DNA from: Roseovarius sp.
GTDB lineage: Bacteria > Pseudomonadota > Alphaproteobacteria > Rhodobacterales > Rhodobacteraceae
NCBI RefSeq assembly: GCF_027019125.1
Contig: NZ_JALUXE010000027.1
Coordinates: 372,001 to 436,000, forward strand
Direction: 5' to 3'
DNA: 64,000 bases
The translations under genes were made by a program, and so were the position numbers. The notes under the pieces were generated by a model. That model was not told the origin of the DNA. It searched no databases and saw nothing but the letters and a program-made list of their open reading frames with translations. Of this stretch, positions 52,266 to 61,994 are shown piece by piece. Each line of letters begins with the position of its first letter. Position 1 is the stretch's first letter.

Positions 52266-52368
52266 GGTGGGCCGCCCGGTGCCCCGCCCCCCCGGTGACG
52301 CAAGCCTGGGCAGGTCGCATTCTCTGGTCATTCCCGGCGGAGGACCGGGCGCAACCGGAGGAACCCCA

Positions 52369-53889
52369 ATGAACGAGATGACCCAAGTCGCGGGCAGCTA
52401 TGCCTCGCCCTTCAAGACACGCTATGACAATTTCATCGGCGGCACATTCGTGCCCCCCGTCAATGGCCGCTATTTCAACAATATCACGCCGATCACCGGC
52501 GAGGTGATCTGCGAGGTCGCCCGCTCCGACGCGATGGATGTGGAACTCGCTCTTGATGCCGCCCATGCCGCCCGCGAGGCCTGGGGGCGTACCTCTGCCG
52601 CCGAGCGCTCGAACACCCTGCTCAAGATCGCCGATGTGCTCGAGGCCAATCTCGACCTTTTGGCGCAGGCCGAGACATGGGACAACGGCAAGCCCATTCG
52701 CGAGACGACCAATGCCGACATCCCGCTGGCCGTCGATCATTTCCGCTATTTCGCAGGCGTCCTGCGCAGCCAGGAAGGCACCATGTCCGAGATCGACCAT
52801 GACACGGTCGCCTATCATTTCCACGAACCCCTGGGCGTCGTGGGTCAGATCATCCCGTGGAATTTCTCGATCCTGATGGCGGCGTGGAAACTCGCCCCGG
52901 CCTTGGCCGCTGGCAATTGCATCGTGCTGAAACCGGCCGAACAGACCCCTGCCGCGATCATGGTTCTGGCCGAACTCGTCGCCCCTCTTTTGCCCGCCGG
53001 TGTGCTCAACATCGTCAACGGCATGGGGGCCGAGGTTGGCGCGCCGCTCGCCAAATCCACCCGCATCGCCAAGATTGCCTTTACCGGCTCGACCGCGACA
53101 GGGCGCAAGATCATGGAGGCCGCGACCGAGAACCTCATTCCCGTGACGCTGGAACTGGGCGGCAAATCCCCCAACATCTTCTTCTCGGATGTGATGGCCG
53201 CCGATGACGCCTTTCTCGACAAGGCGGTCGAGGGCTTTGTTCTCTTTGCCTTCAATCAAGGCGAGGTTTGCACCTGCCCCAGCCGCGCGCTGATCCAGGA
53301 AGACATCTATGAAGAGTTCATCGCGCGCTGCATCGCCCGCGTGAAGGCCATTCAGCAGGGCGACCCGCGCGAGATGACCACAATGGTCGGCGCACAGGCC
53401 AGCCTGCAGCAGTTCGAAAAGATCATGTCCTATTTCACCATCGGTGTGGAAGAGGGGGCCGAGGTGCTGGTCGGTGGCGACGCTGCCCGCTTCAACGGCG
53501 AGATCGCGGGCGGCTATTACATCCAGCCCACCATCCTCAAGGGCCACAACAAGATGCGCGTGTTCCAGGAGGAAATCTTTGGCCCGGTCGTGTCCGTGAC
53601 CACCTTCAAGGACGAGGCCGAGGCGCTCGCCATCGCCAATGACACGATGTACGGGCTTGGGGCCGGGGTCTGGACCCGCGATGGCACGCGCGCCTATCGT
53701 TTTGGCCGCGCCATCGAGGCGGGCCGCGTCTGGGTCAACAACTATCACGCCTACCCCGCGCACGCGGCCTTTGGCGGCTACAAGCAATCGGGCATCGGGC
53801 GCGAAACCCACAAGATGATGCTGGATCACTACCAGCAGACCAAGAACATGCTGGTCAGCTACAATCCCAACAAGCTCGGGTTTTTCTGA
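52369..53889 (+). CDS. NAD-dependent aldehyde dehydrogenase (ExaC/AcoD-type)
   Basis: A 506-residue aldehyde dehydrogenase oxidising a short aldehyde, probably acetaldehyde, to the acid. It has the NAD-binding [20 protein letters not shown], the general base region [14 protein letters not shown], and catalytic Cys C301 in [12 protein letters not shown]. The C-terminus [18 protein letters not shown] is typical of the ExaC/AcoD group. The ATG at 52369 has GGAGGA upstream; an open extension upstream is not used. AcoR-type regulators commonly pair with such genes. Confidence 0.92.
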   Translation: MNEMTQVAGSYASPFKTRYDNFIGGTFVPPVNGRYFNNITPITGEVICEVARSDAMDVELALDAAHAAREAWGRTSAAERSNTLLKIADVLEANLDLLAQAETWDNGKPIRETTNADIPLAVDHFRYFAGVLRSQEGTMSEIDHDTVAYHFHEPLGVVGQIIPWNFSILMAAWKLAPALAAGNCIVLKPAEQTPAAIMVLAELVAPLLPAGVLNIVNGMGAEVGAPLAKSTRIAKIAFTGSTATGRKIMEAATENLIPVTLELGGKSPNIFFSDVMAADDAFLDKAVEGFVLFAFNQGEVCTCPSRALIQEDIYEEFIARCIARVKAIQQGDPREMTTMVGAQASLQQFEKIMSYFTIGVEEGAEVLVGGDAARFNGEIAGGYYIQPTILKGHNKMRVFQEEIFGPVVSVTTFKDEAEALAIANDTMYGLGAGVWTRDGTRAYRFGRAIEAGRVWVNNYHAYPAHAAFGGYKQSGIGRETHKMMLDHYQQTKNMLVSYNPNKLGFF

Positions 53890-53912
53890 ATCGTCCATCG
53901 GTGCGGACATGG

Positions 53913-53941
53913 GCCGTCGGGGGATCCCCGGCGGCCTTTTT
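53913..53941 (+). terminator. Rho-independent terminator after the aldehyde dehydrogenase gene
   Basis: GCCG-T-CGGGG pairs with CCCCG-G-CGGC around GAT, followed by CTTTTT. It ends 52 bp after the stop codon. Confidence 0.85.
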
Positions 53942-54010
53942 CATGCCGGGCGGGCAGGGCTCTTGGCTATGGCCCGTGCGACGTGCAATCTGGCACAAAA
54001 GGGGCCGGGC

Positions 54011-55558
54011 ATGATCGTGCAAATCCTGAACGCATTGGGTGGCGTGGGGCTCTTCCTTCTGGGGATGGAGCTTATGACGGCGGCGCTGCGCGAATTGGCC
54101 GGGGCCGACCTGCGTCGTCGCCTGGCGCGCGTCACCGCCTCTCCCCTGCGCGGGGTGCTGACCGGGGCCCTGGCGACGGCGCTGATCCAGTCCTCGACCG
54201 CCGTGACCCTGATCACCATCGGCACGGTGGGTGCCGGCCTGCTCAGCTTTGCGCAGGCCATCGGGGTGCTCTACGGGGCCAATATCGGCACGACCATAAC
54301 CGGCTGGCTGGTGATGGTGCTGGGGCTCAAGCTCAAACTCGGGGTGATCGCGCTGCCGCTCCTGTTTGCGGCGGCCTTGCTCTCGCTCCTTGGGCAGGGG
54401 CGTGCCGCTCGGGCGGGGCGGGCGCTCTCCGGGTTCGCGCTTTTGTTCATCGGCCTCGACATGATGCAATCCGCCATGACCGGGGCAGAGACCCTTTTGC
54501 ACCCCGGTTTTTTGCCCGGGGACGGGTGGGGCGGGCGGCTCGTGCTCGTGGCGCTTGGCATGGGGCTTGTGGCGCTCATTCAGTCGTCCTCGGCAGGCAT
54601 GGCGCTGGTGCTGGTGCTTTTGGGGACCGGTTCGGTCAGTTTCACCCAAGCGGCGGCGCTGGTCATTGGCTTCAACATGGGCACGACCGTGACCGGCCTT
54701 CTTGCGAGCCTGGGCGGGGCGCGGCCGATGCGGTTGACGGCGCTGGCGAACCTTCTCTTCAATATCGGCACGGCGGGGATGGCCTTTCCCCTTCTTGATC
54801 TGATGGTGCCGGTTCTGCATGGCACGGGGCTGGGCACGGATGATCAGACCGCCCTCGTGCTGTTTCACACCGGCTTCAACCTTTTGGGCACGGTGCTGTT
54901 CCTGCCCTTTACCGCCCGCTTTGCCGTGCTGGTGGAACGGCTGGTGCCCGAACGCCCTGTGCCACTGGCCCAAGGGCTTGATCCACGCCTGCTGGCGGAT
55001 GAAGGCGCGGCGCTCGATGCCGCGCAGGGCGTCGCGGATGGTCTGCGCGGCGCGCTCTTTGCCGCGCTGGCCAAGGCGCTTGGGCCCGAGGGCGATCTGC
55101 GCGCGCTGGCCTCTGTCTCGGTGCAGGGGGTCGAAGCGGTGAAGGCGCTCGAGGCCTATCTTTCCCGCTTGCGCATGGCCCCCGACCGGCGGGCCGAGCA
55201 GGCGCGCTATGTGCTGCTGCTGCATCAGATCGACCATTTCCAGCGCCTGCTGGAACGCTGCGGCCAACGCGACCGTATCGACATCCTGCGCGGTGAGCCG
55301 CTCTTGCGCCGCGATGTGGCGGCGCTGGCCACGGCGCTTGCCCGCGGGGTCGAGGCGCGTCGCTTCTCGCGTTTGCGGGCGCTGATCAAGACCCGCGCGG
55401 CCCGCTTTCGCCGTGGCACGCTCTTGCGTGAACACGTGGGGCTGATTTCGGTGCCCGAGGTCTTTGGCCGCACCGATGCCCTGCGCTGGCTGGGGCGCGT
55501 GGCGGAACATGCCGAACGTCTGACCCTGCATGCCGAAGAGGCCAAGGTCATTCCATGA
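54011..55558 (+). CDS. Na+/phosphate cotransporter family protein (YjbB-like)
   Basis: A 515-residue inner-membrane protein. Two Na/Pi-cotransporter repeats (about 1-150 and 170-310) each have the QSS signature: LIQSSTAVTLIT and LIQSSSAGMAL, with NIGTTITG and NMGTTVTG. A cytoplasmic PhoU-like helical domain follows (about 340-510). The ATG at 54011 begins the first helix (MIVQILNALGGVGLFLLGM). It may move phosphate out of the cell, as reported for YjbB. Confidence 0.9.
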   Translation: MIVQILNALGGVGLFLLGMELMTAALRELAGADLRRRLARVTASPLRGVLTGALATALIQSSTAVTLITIGTVGAGLLSFAQAIGVLYGANIGTTITGWLVMVLGLKLKLGVIALPLLFAAALLSLLGQGRAARAGRALSGFALLFIGLDMMQSAMTGAETLLHPGFLPGDGWGGRLVLVALGMGLVALIQSSSAGMALVLVLLGTGSVSFTQAAALVIGFNMGTTVTGLLASLGGARPMRLTALANLLFNIGTAGMAFPLLDLMVPVLHGTGLGTDDQTALVLFHTGFNLLGTVLFLPFTARFAVLVERLVPERPVPLAQGLDPRLLADEGAALDAAQGVADGLRGALFAALAKALGPEGDLRALASVSVQGVEAVKALEAYLSRLRMAPDRRAEQARYVLLLHQIDHFQRLLERCGQRDRIDILRGEPLLRRDVAALATALARGVEARRFSRLRALIKTRAARFRRGTLLREHVGLISVPEVFGRTDALRWLGRVAEHAERLTLHAEEAKVIP

Positions 55559-55559
55559 C

Positions 55560-55587
55560 AAAGGCCCGCGCTTGCGCACGGGCCTTT
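55560..55587. terminator. Bidirectional terminator between the Na/Pi transporter and leuB
   Basis: AAAGGCCCG pairs with CGGGCCTTT (9-bp stem) between two convergent genes, just after the transporter stop and 20 bp from the leuB stop. The T/A tracts are only three bases long on each side, so strength is uncertain. Confidence 0.7.
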
Positions 55588-55606
55588 GCCTGAAATCTTG
55601 CCTGGA

Positions 55607-56713
55607 TCAGAGGCTTGCGTCGAGCGCCGCCACGATGGCATCCCCCATTTCCGAGGTCGAGACCGGCGTTACACCCTCTTCGCCCAAGAGATCGGCAGTG
55701 CGCAGCCCGTCCGCCAGCACCTTTTCCACGGCCTTCTCAAGGCGCGTGGCCTCTGCCCCTTGGTCGAACGAATAGCGCAGCGCCATGGCAAAGCTGAGGA
55801 TACAGGCGATCGGGTTGGCCTTGCCCTGACCGGCAATGTCGGGGGCAGAGCCATGCACCGGCTCATAGAGCGCCTTGGGCCGGCCATTGGCCATCGGCAG
55901 GCCGAGAGAGGCGGACGGCAGCATACCCAGAGAGCCCGTGAGCATCGCCGCCGCATCCGACAGCAAATCGCCAAAGAGGTTGTCGGTGACGATCACGTCG
56001 AACTGTTTGGGCCAGCGGCAAAGCTGCATCGCGCCTGCGTCCGCATACATATGGCTCAGCTCGACATCGGGGTAATCCGCGTCATGCACCTTCTGAACGA
56101 CCTCGCGCCAGAGAATGCCCGACTCCATGACATTGGCCTTTTCCATGGAACAGACCTTGTTGCCCCGCTTGCGCGCCAGCTCGAACGCGGCACGTGCCAC
56201 GCGGTCGATCTCGCTCTCGGTGTAGCGCTGCGTGTTGATGCCGACGCGCTCGTTGCCTTCGGTGAAAATGCCGCGCGGCTCGCCGAAATAGATGCCGCTG
56301 GTCAATTCCCGCACGATCATGATGTCGAGACCGGCCACCACATCCCGCTTGAGGCTTGAGAAATCCGCCAGCGCGTCAAAGCATTGCGCCGGGCGCAGGT
56401 TGGCGAACAGGTCCATTTCCTTGCGCAGCCGCAAGAGGCCGCGCTCGGGTTTCACGCTGAAATCGAGAGCGTCGTATTTCGGGCCACCCACGGCCCCCAA
56501 GAGCACGGCATCGACCTCTTGCGCCTTTGCCATCGTGTCGTCATGCAGCGGCGTGCCGTGCTTGTCATAGGCGGCCCCGCCCACCAGATCCTCGGAGACG
56601 TCGAACACCAGCCCGCGCTTGGCCCCGTACCAGTCGATGATCTTGACCACCTCGGTCATGACCTCGGGGCCGATACCGTCACCGGGCAGAATAAGAAGCG
56701 ATGGGTTGCTCAT
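55607..56713 (-). CDS. leuB: 3-isopropylmalate dehydrogenase
   Basis: A 368-residue NAD enzyme of leucine biosynthesis that oxidatively decarboxylates 3-isopropylmalate. It has [12 protein letters not shown] at the N-terminus, [11 protein letters not shown], the substrate-binding [14 protein letters not shown] and the metal/NAD region [20 protein letters not shown] with [12 protein letters not shown]. The ATG at 56713 is preferred. It lies in the same orientation as leuD and leuC but is separated from them by two unrelated genes. Confidence 0.97.
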   Translation of the reverse strand: MSNPSLLILPGDGIGPEVMTEVVKIIDWYGAKRGLVFDVSEDLVGGAAYDKHGTPLHDDTMAKAQEVDAVLLGAVGGPKYDALDFSVKPERGLLRLRKEMDLFANLRPAQCFDALADFSSLKRDVVAGLDIMIVRELTSGIYFGEPRGIFTEGNERVGINTQRYTESEIDRVARAAFELARKRGNKVCSMEKANVMESGILWREVVQKVHDADYPDVELSHMYADAGAMQLCRWPKQFDVIVTDNLFGDLLSDAAAMLTGSLGMLPSASLGLPMANGRPKALYEPVHGSAPDIAGQGKANPIACILSFAMALRYSFDQGAEATRLEKAVEKVLADGLRTADLLGEEGVTPVSTSEMGDAIVAALDASL

Positions 56714-56791
56714 GGGGCGTTTCCTTGGCTTGCGTTGGATGTTGCCCGTTGGCCTATACGCAAGCCCCGGAATGGTCAAGAAACCCCGATG

Positions 56792-57976
56792 TTACGGCAG
56801 GCTCAGATCGACCCAGACCAGCCGATGACGGCTGGCCGTGGCGGCCATATCCTCCTCTGGTGTGCCGTCGGGCGGCCAATGCACGCCTGCATCCGCGACC
56901 CTCAGGTCGGCAGCGGGCAGGATATAGGACACCCGCCGCGCGCCGGGGCCGGGCGGGGGCCAATCGACGGTTTCCAGCCTTGCCGCCTTGTCGCCGAGGC
57001 CTGTCGGGCGCGGGTCTTGCAGGCGCGGATCGGCCAAGAGGGCGCGCAGTGCTTCAGGCCGCCCCTCGCCGATCTCGGGGTCCAGATTGGCAACGCCCAT
57101 CAGCACGAACCGTCCCCTTGGCGGCGGCCCAAACGCGCCATCAAGGTAGAGTTGCCAGAACCGGAGCTCATCATGGTTGCGCCGCCCGTTCAGATCCTCC
57201 GGGCCGTCAAAGACCGGCGGTGTGGCATGAAAGATCATCACCTGCAACGGCCCCGAAGGCAGCTGCACCGGCACCACCCAATGCGCGCGTGACGACAGGC
57301 GTTGCGCCGCTTGTGCGGCCTCCGAGGGAAAAGGGGCGCCGTCCCGCCGGGGCAAGAGCGCGCCGGGCAGGTCCCGCCACAGAAACGCGGTGAAGTCCCG
57401 CGCGTCCGCAGCCTCCACGGGATAGCGTGACAAGAGCGCCATGCCACCCTGACCGGCAAAGGCGCCATATCCCTGCGCATCCCGCGGCCCGCCGCGCCGC
57501 CCGTCGCCGTCCATGTCGAGCCCGGTGGCAAGACCTGCATTCGGGGCGCGGGCAAAGAGGTGATCGTAGCGTGGCCCACCCCCGTCGGAAATACGGTCGC
57601 GCAGCGCGCTCAGTGCAAGCAGGTCAAGGTCGTAATCCACCCCCTGCAACACCAGAATATCCGGCTGGGTTTGCGCCAGCACATGCAGGATTGCCGCAAT
57701 CTGCGCATCGTCGCCCCGCCGCAAATCCCGCAACAGCAGGCCCGGCCCCGCGCGTGCCAATTCCACATTCCAACTCGCCAGACGCAGTTTGTCGGCATGG
57801 GCGGGCAGCGCGCAAAAAAGCAGCGCCAGAAGCCCCGCGATCAGGTGCGTTGCAGCCTCTTTGCGATCAGCGCGTCGCCTTCGGCATAGGCACGGCGGCG
57901 CTTGTCCTCGATCATGTCGGCGATCCGGCTCATCGCGATACCGCGCATCAACATGCTGGCAGGAAGAAACGCCCAT
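56792..57976 (-). CDS. Secreted endonuclease/exonuclease/phosphatase-family protein (start unresolved)
   Basis: An EEP-fold hydrolase. The mature part begins KLRLASWNVELARAGPG (metal-binding N of the SWNVE motif) and ends with VSYILPAADLRVADAGVHWP and ATASRHRLVWVDL, the conserved S-D/RH motif of the family. A hydrophobic signal (LIAGLLALLFCALPAHA) precedes it. The only in-frame ATG, at 57976, lies 136 bp inside the upstream membrane-protein gene. The alternative is a CTG at 57844 overlapping that gene's stop as CTGA. The true start is therefore uncertain. Confidence 0.75.
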   Translation of the reverse strand: MGVSSCQHVDARYRDEPDRRHDRGQAPPCLCRRRRADRKEAATHLIAGLLALLFCALPAHADKLRLASWNVELARAGPGLLLRDLRRGDDAQIAAILHVLAQTQPDILVLQGVDYDLDLLALSALRDRISDGGGPRYDHLFARAPNAGLATGLDMDGDGRRGGPRDAQGYGAFAGQGGMALLSRYPVEAADARDFTAFLWRDLPGALLPRRDGAPFPSEAAQAAQRLSSRAHWVVPVQLPSGPLQVMIFHATPPVFDGPEDLNGRRNHDELRFWQLYLDGAFGPPPRGRFVLMGVANLDPEIGEGRPEALRALLADPRLQDPRPTGLGDKAARLETVDWPPPGPGARRVSYILPAADLRVADAGVHWPPDGTPEEDMAATASRHRLVWVDLSLP

Positions 57977-58815
57977 GCGGTCATCGTCCAGATCAAGGTT
58001 TGCGGTTGCGAGATCGAAATCGGGTCAACCATGTCCGAGGCCGCGCGCACCGCGGCTGGAATCAAGAATGGCAGCAAAGATCCTAATACAACGTTAAGAC
58101 CGGCATCCCGCCGCAACCGGTGCAGCACGTCGCCGCCGCCCGTGGGATCAAAGAGCGGAAGGTTGATCCAGACGTTGAACGCCCCCGACCGCACAGGCCA
58201 GCCCAGAAACCGCACCAGCGTCACGAAATAGAGGATCATGACCAGCGACAAGGTATAGGAAATCCCCGAGGCGATCCGCACCATGTCGATCAGCGCGGCA
58301 TCGGCATCCGCAGGCATCATCAGCACCACCAGACGCACGGGGGAATAGGGGAAATCGATGGCGTTGCCCAAACCCCGGCCGAATTGCGTCACCCACTCGG
58401 TCGCTCCGGTCGGGTTGGTCGTGCCGCGCACGATCAACGACAATGACACGAGGATGGCGGCCAATGCAAAGAACTTGGATCGGTTGAACGGCGGGGCAAA
58501 GCGGAATTCGATGATGCTGGGATATTTGCCGTAATACTCGATAAAGGTCATGAAACCCGCGAGGATCGAGAGCACGATCACGATCTGAGCAGTATCCGCA
58601 CCTGTGGAGGGCACGACCAAAGAGGGCGTGGCGACCAGGATCGCAATCATAATGGCGCGCGCTAGCGCCCCTGGAATCAGTGAAAACACTGCCCTTTCCC
58701 CTTCAACTTGGTCGGTCGCGATACTCTGCCGCGCCCTTGTTCCAACTTGATCCCACACTTTATGGCGGACTGCCTCAATCTCGCCCAATTTTTGCCTACT
58801 TTTACCAATCACCAC
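57841..58815 (-). CDS. Integral membrane protein of unknown function
   Basis: A 324-residue protein with a soluble N-terminus of about 45 residues and five or six transmembrane segments: AIMIAILVATPSLVV, IVIVLSILAGFMTFIEYY, FFALAAILVSLSLIV, LSLVMILYFVTLVRFL and others. The start codon is GTG. I do not recognise the family; similar proteins may be restricted to Rhodobacteraceae. It is followed with overlap by the EEP-family gene, so the two may work together. Confidence 0.7.
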   Translation of the reverse strand: MVIGKSRQKLGEIEAVRHKVWDQVGTRARQSIATDQVEGERAVFSLIPGALARAIMIAILVATPSLVVPSTGADTAQIVIVLSILAGFMTFIEYYGKYPSIIEFRFAPPFNRSKFFALAAILVSLSLIVRGTTNPTGATEWVTQFGRGLGNAIDFPYSPVRLVVLMMPADADAALIDMVRIASGISYTLSLVMILYFVTLVRFLGWPVRSGAFNVWINLPLFDPTGGGDVLHRLRRDAGLNVVLGSLLPFLIPAAVRAASDMVDPISISQPQTLIWTMTAWAFLPASMLMRGIAMSRIADMIEDKRRRAYAEGDALIAKRLQRT

Positions 58816-58966
58816 AAGCTCTTGGTGAATGAGACAAAAGATTTAGGGCCTATTGAGGGTCCAAGTGGTGCAGGAATGCATCAAACTTGGTTCAACTTTG
58901 TGGCGTAAGGGGCTGTAAACACTGTATCTTGTGGCGCCTGCTAGGGTGGGCACAAGGCGCTTGGGC

Positions 58967-58998
58967 AAAAGAAAACGCCGCGAATTTCTCCGCGGCGT
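58967..58998 (-). terminator. Rho-independent terminator after leuD
   Basis: ACGCCGCG (58975-58982) pairs with CGCGGCGT (58991-58998). The A-rich run at 58967-58975 becomes TTTTCTTTT on the minus strand. It lies 23 bp after the leuD stop. Confidence 0.88.
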
Positions 58999-59021
58999 CC
59001 TTTCCTGCGTTGCGGCCCGGT

Positions 59022-59627
59022 TCAGACCCAGGGGCGCGCCTGCGCCGCCTGCGCCTCAAAGCTTTGGATGGCCGCGGCCTTTTCCAGCGTCAAGCCAATG
59101 TCGTCCAGCCCCTCAAGCAGGCAGTGCTTCTTGAAGGCATCGACCTCGAAGCTGAAAACCTGACCTTCCGAGGTCGACACGGTCTGCGCCTCAAGGTCAA
59201 TCTCGATACGCGCATTGGCGCCCTTCTCGGCCTCTTTCATCAGCACATCGACCTGCTCTTGCGGCAGGGCAATCGGAAGGATGCCGTTCTTGAAGCAGTT
59301 GTTGTAAAAGATATCGGCAAAGCTCGGCGCGATGATGCAGCGAATGCCGAAATCCTTGATCGCCCAGGGCGCGTGCTCGCGGCTCGACCCGCAGCCGAAA
59401 TTGTCGCCCGCAACCAGTATCTGCGCTTCGCGATACTGCGGCTTGTTCAGCACGAACTCGGGGATTTCCTTGCCCTCGCTGTCATAGCGCATCTCGTCAA
59501 AGAGATTCACCCCCAACCCCGACCGCTTGATCGTTTTCAGGAACTGCTTGGGGATGATCATATCGGTGTCGATATTGATCAGGGGCAGGGGGGCGGCAAT
59601 GCCGCTGAGTTTCTCGAACTTTTCCAT
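59022..59627 (-). CDS. leuD: 3-isopropylmalate dehydratase small subunit
   Basis: A 201-residue subunit of isopropylmalate isomerase. It has [40 protein letters not shown] and [11 protein letters not shown]. The ATG at 59627 shares one base with the leuC stop (TGATG). It works with LeuC to convert 2- to 3-isopropylmalate. Confidence 0.97.
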   Translation of the reverse strand: MEKFEKLSGIAAPLPLINIDTDMIIPKQFLKTIKRSGLGVNLFDEMRYDSEGKEIPEFVLNKPQYREAQILVAGDNFGCGSSREHAPWAIKDFGIRCIIAPSFADIFYNNCFKNGILPIALPQEQVDVLMKEAEKGANARIEIDLEAQTVSTSEGQVFSFEVDAFKKHCLLEGLDDIGLTLEKAAAIQSFEAQAAQARPWV

Positions 59628-61030
59628 CACATCATCTCCCTTACATCCGTCAGATGCCCCGTTACCGCTGCCGCCGCCGCCATGGCGGGGCTCATCAGGT
59701 GGGTGCGTCCGCCCCGGCCCTGACGCCCTTCGAAGTTGCGGTTCGAGGTGGCCGCACAGCGCTCGCCCGGCGACAACTGGTCGGGGTTCATCGCAAGGCA
59801 CATCGAACAGCCCGCAAGCCGCCACTCAAAACCGGCCTCGATGAAAATATCCGCCAGCCCCTCTTCCTCGGCCTGCGCCCGCACGAGACCCGAACCCGGC
59901 ACGATCATGGCGCGTTTCACCTTGATCTTCTTGCCCTTCAGGATTTCGGCAGCGGCCCGCAGATCCTCGATCCGGCCATTGGTGCAAGAGCCGATAAAGA
60001 CGGTGTCGATCTCGACTTCGCTCAGCTTCTGTCCGGGCTTGAGGCCCATGTACTCCAGCGACCGGCGGGCCGCGTCGACCTTACCGCCGGTGAAATCCTC
60101 GGGCGCGGGCACGGTGGCGGTAATCGGCAGCACGTCCTCGGGGCTCGTGCCCCATGTGACGACGGGGGCAATATCCTCGCCCTTGAGTGTCACCACCTTG
60201 TCCCAATGCGCGTCGTCATCGGAATAGAGCGTTTTCCACCAGTTGAGCGCGGCTTCCCATTGCGCGCCCTTGGGCGCGTGCGGCCGGCCTTTCACATATT
60301 CGAATGTCTTTTCATCCGGCGCGATCAAGCCTGCGCGCGCGCCGCCCTCGATCGCCATGTTGCAGACCGTCATGCGGCCTTCCATGCTCAGATCGCGAAT
60401 GGCCTCGCCGCAATATTCGATCACATAGCCGGTGCCGCCCGCCGTGCCGGTGGCGCCGATCACCGAGAGCGTGATGTCCTTGGCGGTCACGCCAGGGCGC
60501 AGCTTGCCGGTGATCTCGACCTTCATGTTCTTGGCCCGCCGCTGAATCAGCGTCTGCGTTGCCAGCACATGCTCGACCTCGGATGTGCCGATGCCATGCG
60601 CGAGCGCGCCAAAGGCACCATGCGTCGCGGTGTGGCTGTCACCGCACACCACGGTCATGCCGGGCAGGGTCCAGCCCTGCTCGGGGCCGACAATATGCAC
60701 GATCCCCTGGCGCACATCCGACACCGGATAATAATGAATGCCGAAATCGCGCGCGTTCTTGTCCAGCGCTTCGACCTGAATACGGCTGTCCTCGGTCATG
60801 GTGGCGGCATTGGCGCGGTCGAGCGTGGTCGGCACGTTGTGATCGGGCACGGCGATGGTCTTGTCGGGGGCGTGCACCTTGCGCCCGGCCATCCGCAGCC
60901 CTTCAAAGGCTTGCGGGCTCGTCACCTCATGCACGAGGTGGCGGTCGATATAAAGAAGGCAGGTGCCATCTTCGGCCTCATGGGCCACATGGGCATCCCA
61001 TATCTTGTCATAGAGTGTCTTGGGGGACAT
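59627..61030 (-). CDS. leuC: 3-isopropylmalate dehydratase large subunit
   Basis: A 467-residue aconitase-type iron-sulfur enzyme. It begins [13 protein letters not shown] and has [20 protein letters not shown], the cluster cysteines in [20 protein letters not shown] and [11 protein letters not shown], and [19 protein letters not shown]. The ATG at 61030 has GAGAGGA upstream; an in-frame ATG at 61156 is not preferred. Confidence 0.97.
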   Translation of the reverse strand: MSPKTLYDKIWDAHVAHEAEDGTCLLYIDRHLVHEVTSPQAFEGLRMAGRKVHAPDKTIAVPDHNVPTTLDRANAATMTEDSRIQVEALDKNARDFGIHYYPVSDVRQGIVHIVGPEQGWTLPGMTVVCGDSHTATHGAFGALAHGIGTSEVEHVLATQTLIQRRAKNMKVEITGKLRPGVTAKDITLSVIGATGTAGGTGYVIEYCGEAIRDLSMEGRMTVCNMAIEGGARAGLIAPDEKTFEYVKGRPHAPKGAQWEAALNWWKTLYSDDDAHWDKVVTLKGEDIAPVVTWGTSPEDVLPITATVPAPEDFTGGKVDAARRSLEYMGLKPGQKLSEVEIDTVFIGSCTNGRIEDLRAAAEILKGKKIKVKRAMIVPGSGLVRAQAEEEGLADIFIEAGFEWRLAGCSMCLAMNPDQLSPGERCAATSNRNFEGRQGRGGRTHLMSPAMAAAAAVTGHLTDVREMM

Positions 61031-61336
61031 GCGTCCTCTCCCGTTTTGCTGGTTGGATTGGCTAAGAGACGTCACGAAAAGGCGGCGCGCCTCATAGGCG
61101 CGCAGTAATGCTGCGCATCGCCCCAAAGAACCTCCAGGGCAGGCGCGCGCGATCATCCATGTCGAAAACCCGTGTCATGCACCGCAGATACAGTGCCGCC
61201 GCCCCTCTATCAAGAGGGTCGCGTGCCGCGATGCGGTCAATGCCGAGCCGCCCGCGCTTCATCTGGCCCGAAATACCTCGGGGGAGTCCCGGATGAAATC
61301 CGGGACGGGGGCAGCGCCCCCATCCCGCTTTTCAGA
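61031..61336. other. 306-bp gap upstream of leuC with tandem hairpins
   Basis: No gene was recognised. It should contain the leuCD promoter. Its right end holds two adjacent perfect hairpins: GTCCCGGAT-GAA-ATCCGGGAC (61286-61306) and GGGGGC-AGC-GCCCCC (61307-61321), preceded by CCGAAATACCTCGGGG. They probably end transcription of the 61337 gene (minus strand) and resemble dispersed repeats between genes of this family. Confidence 0.55.
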
Positions 61337-61843
61337 TCAAGGCTTGTCCCCAATCTCGCCTGTCAGGGTAAAGAGCCGCTTGGGATCGCCCGCCGGTTCG
61401 ATCCTGAGCGCGCCAACCCCGCGCTTGTCCGCGAATTGCCCGGTGCCGCTGACCAGTTCCCAAAACCCGTCATCATGCAGGGCAGGCTTGTCGGCCCCTT
61501 TCATGAACACGGCGCGCACGGTGAACTTGATGACCGCCACATCGCCGTTTTCCGCCTCGAACCGCAGATAGCCGCGCGGATCGCCCCCCAGAGGCGGCTG
61601 AATGTCATGCCAGCCGAATTCCGTGACCTTTGCCCCGGCCAGCACGCCCTCTCCCTCGGATACGCCTTCGCGGCGCACCGCCAGCACGAAATGCGGGGTG
61701 CCGTCGCCCATCTCAAAGCGCATCTGCTCTTGCGGGTCCATGACCGCGCTGACGGATACGGGCGCGGCCATCGCCCCGCCCTCCAGCAGCAAGGTAATTG
61801 CGCAAAGCGCCGCAAGGCGCGCTGTCCCAAATCTAAAATGCAT
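61337..61843 (-). CDS. Secreted hypothetical protein
   Basis: A 168-residue protein with a signal peptide (RLAALCAITLLLEGGAMA, cleavage near AMA-AP). The mature part is about 140 residues, rich in beta-strand-forming sequence (EMGDGTPHFVLAVRREGVSE and WELVSGTGQFADKRGVGAL). The GTGxFxxxxGxG-like end resembles allene-oxide-cyclase or DUF3224-type lipocalin-like proteins, but that is only suggestive. The ATG at 61843 has AGGAGA upstream. Confidence 0.7.
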   Translation of the reverse strand: MHFRFGTARLAALCAITLLLEGGAMAAPVSVSAVMDPQEQMRFEMGDGTPHFVLAVRREGVSEGEGVLAGAKVTEFGWHDIQPPLGGDPRGYLRFEAENGDVAVIKFTVRAVFMKGADKPALHDDGFWELVSGTGQFADKRGVGALRIEPAGDPKRLFTLTGEIGDKP

Positions 61844-61994
61844 TTGTGGTTCTCCTAAGAAACGATCTGTCCAAGCCTGATCGGCCGACAGGCAAAGCTT
61901 TTCACGCAGGCACCACGCGCTCAACGGTTGTTTGATTTCAGTCAGTCACTTATGCGTGCAAACATCGTGATTTCGGAATGTATAGGGGCCACGC

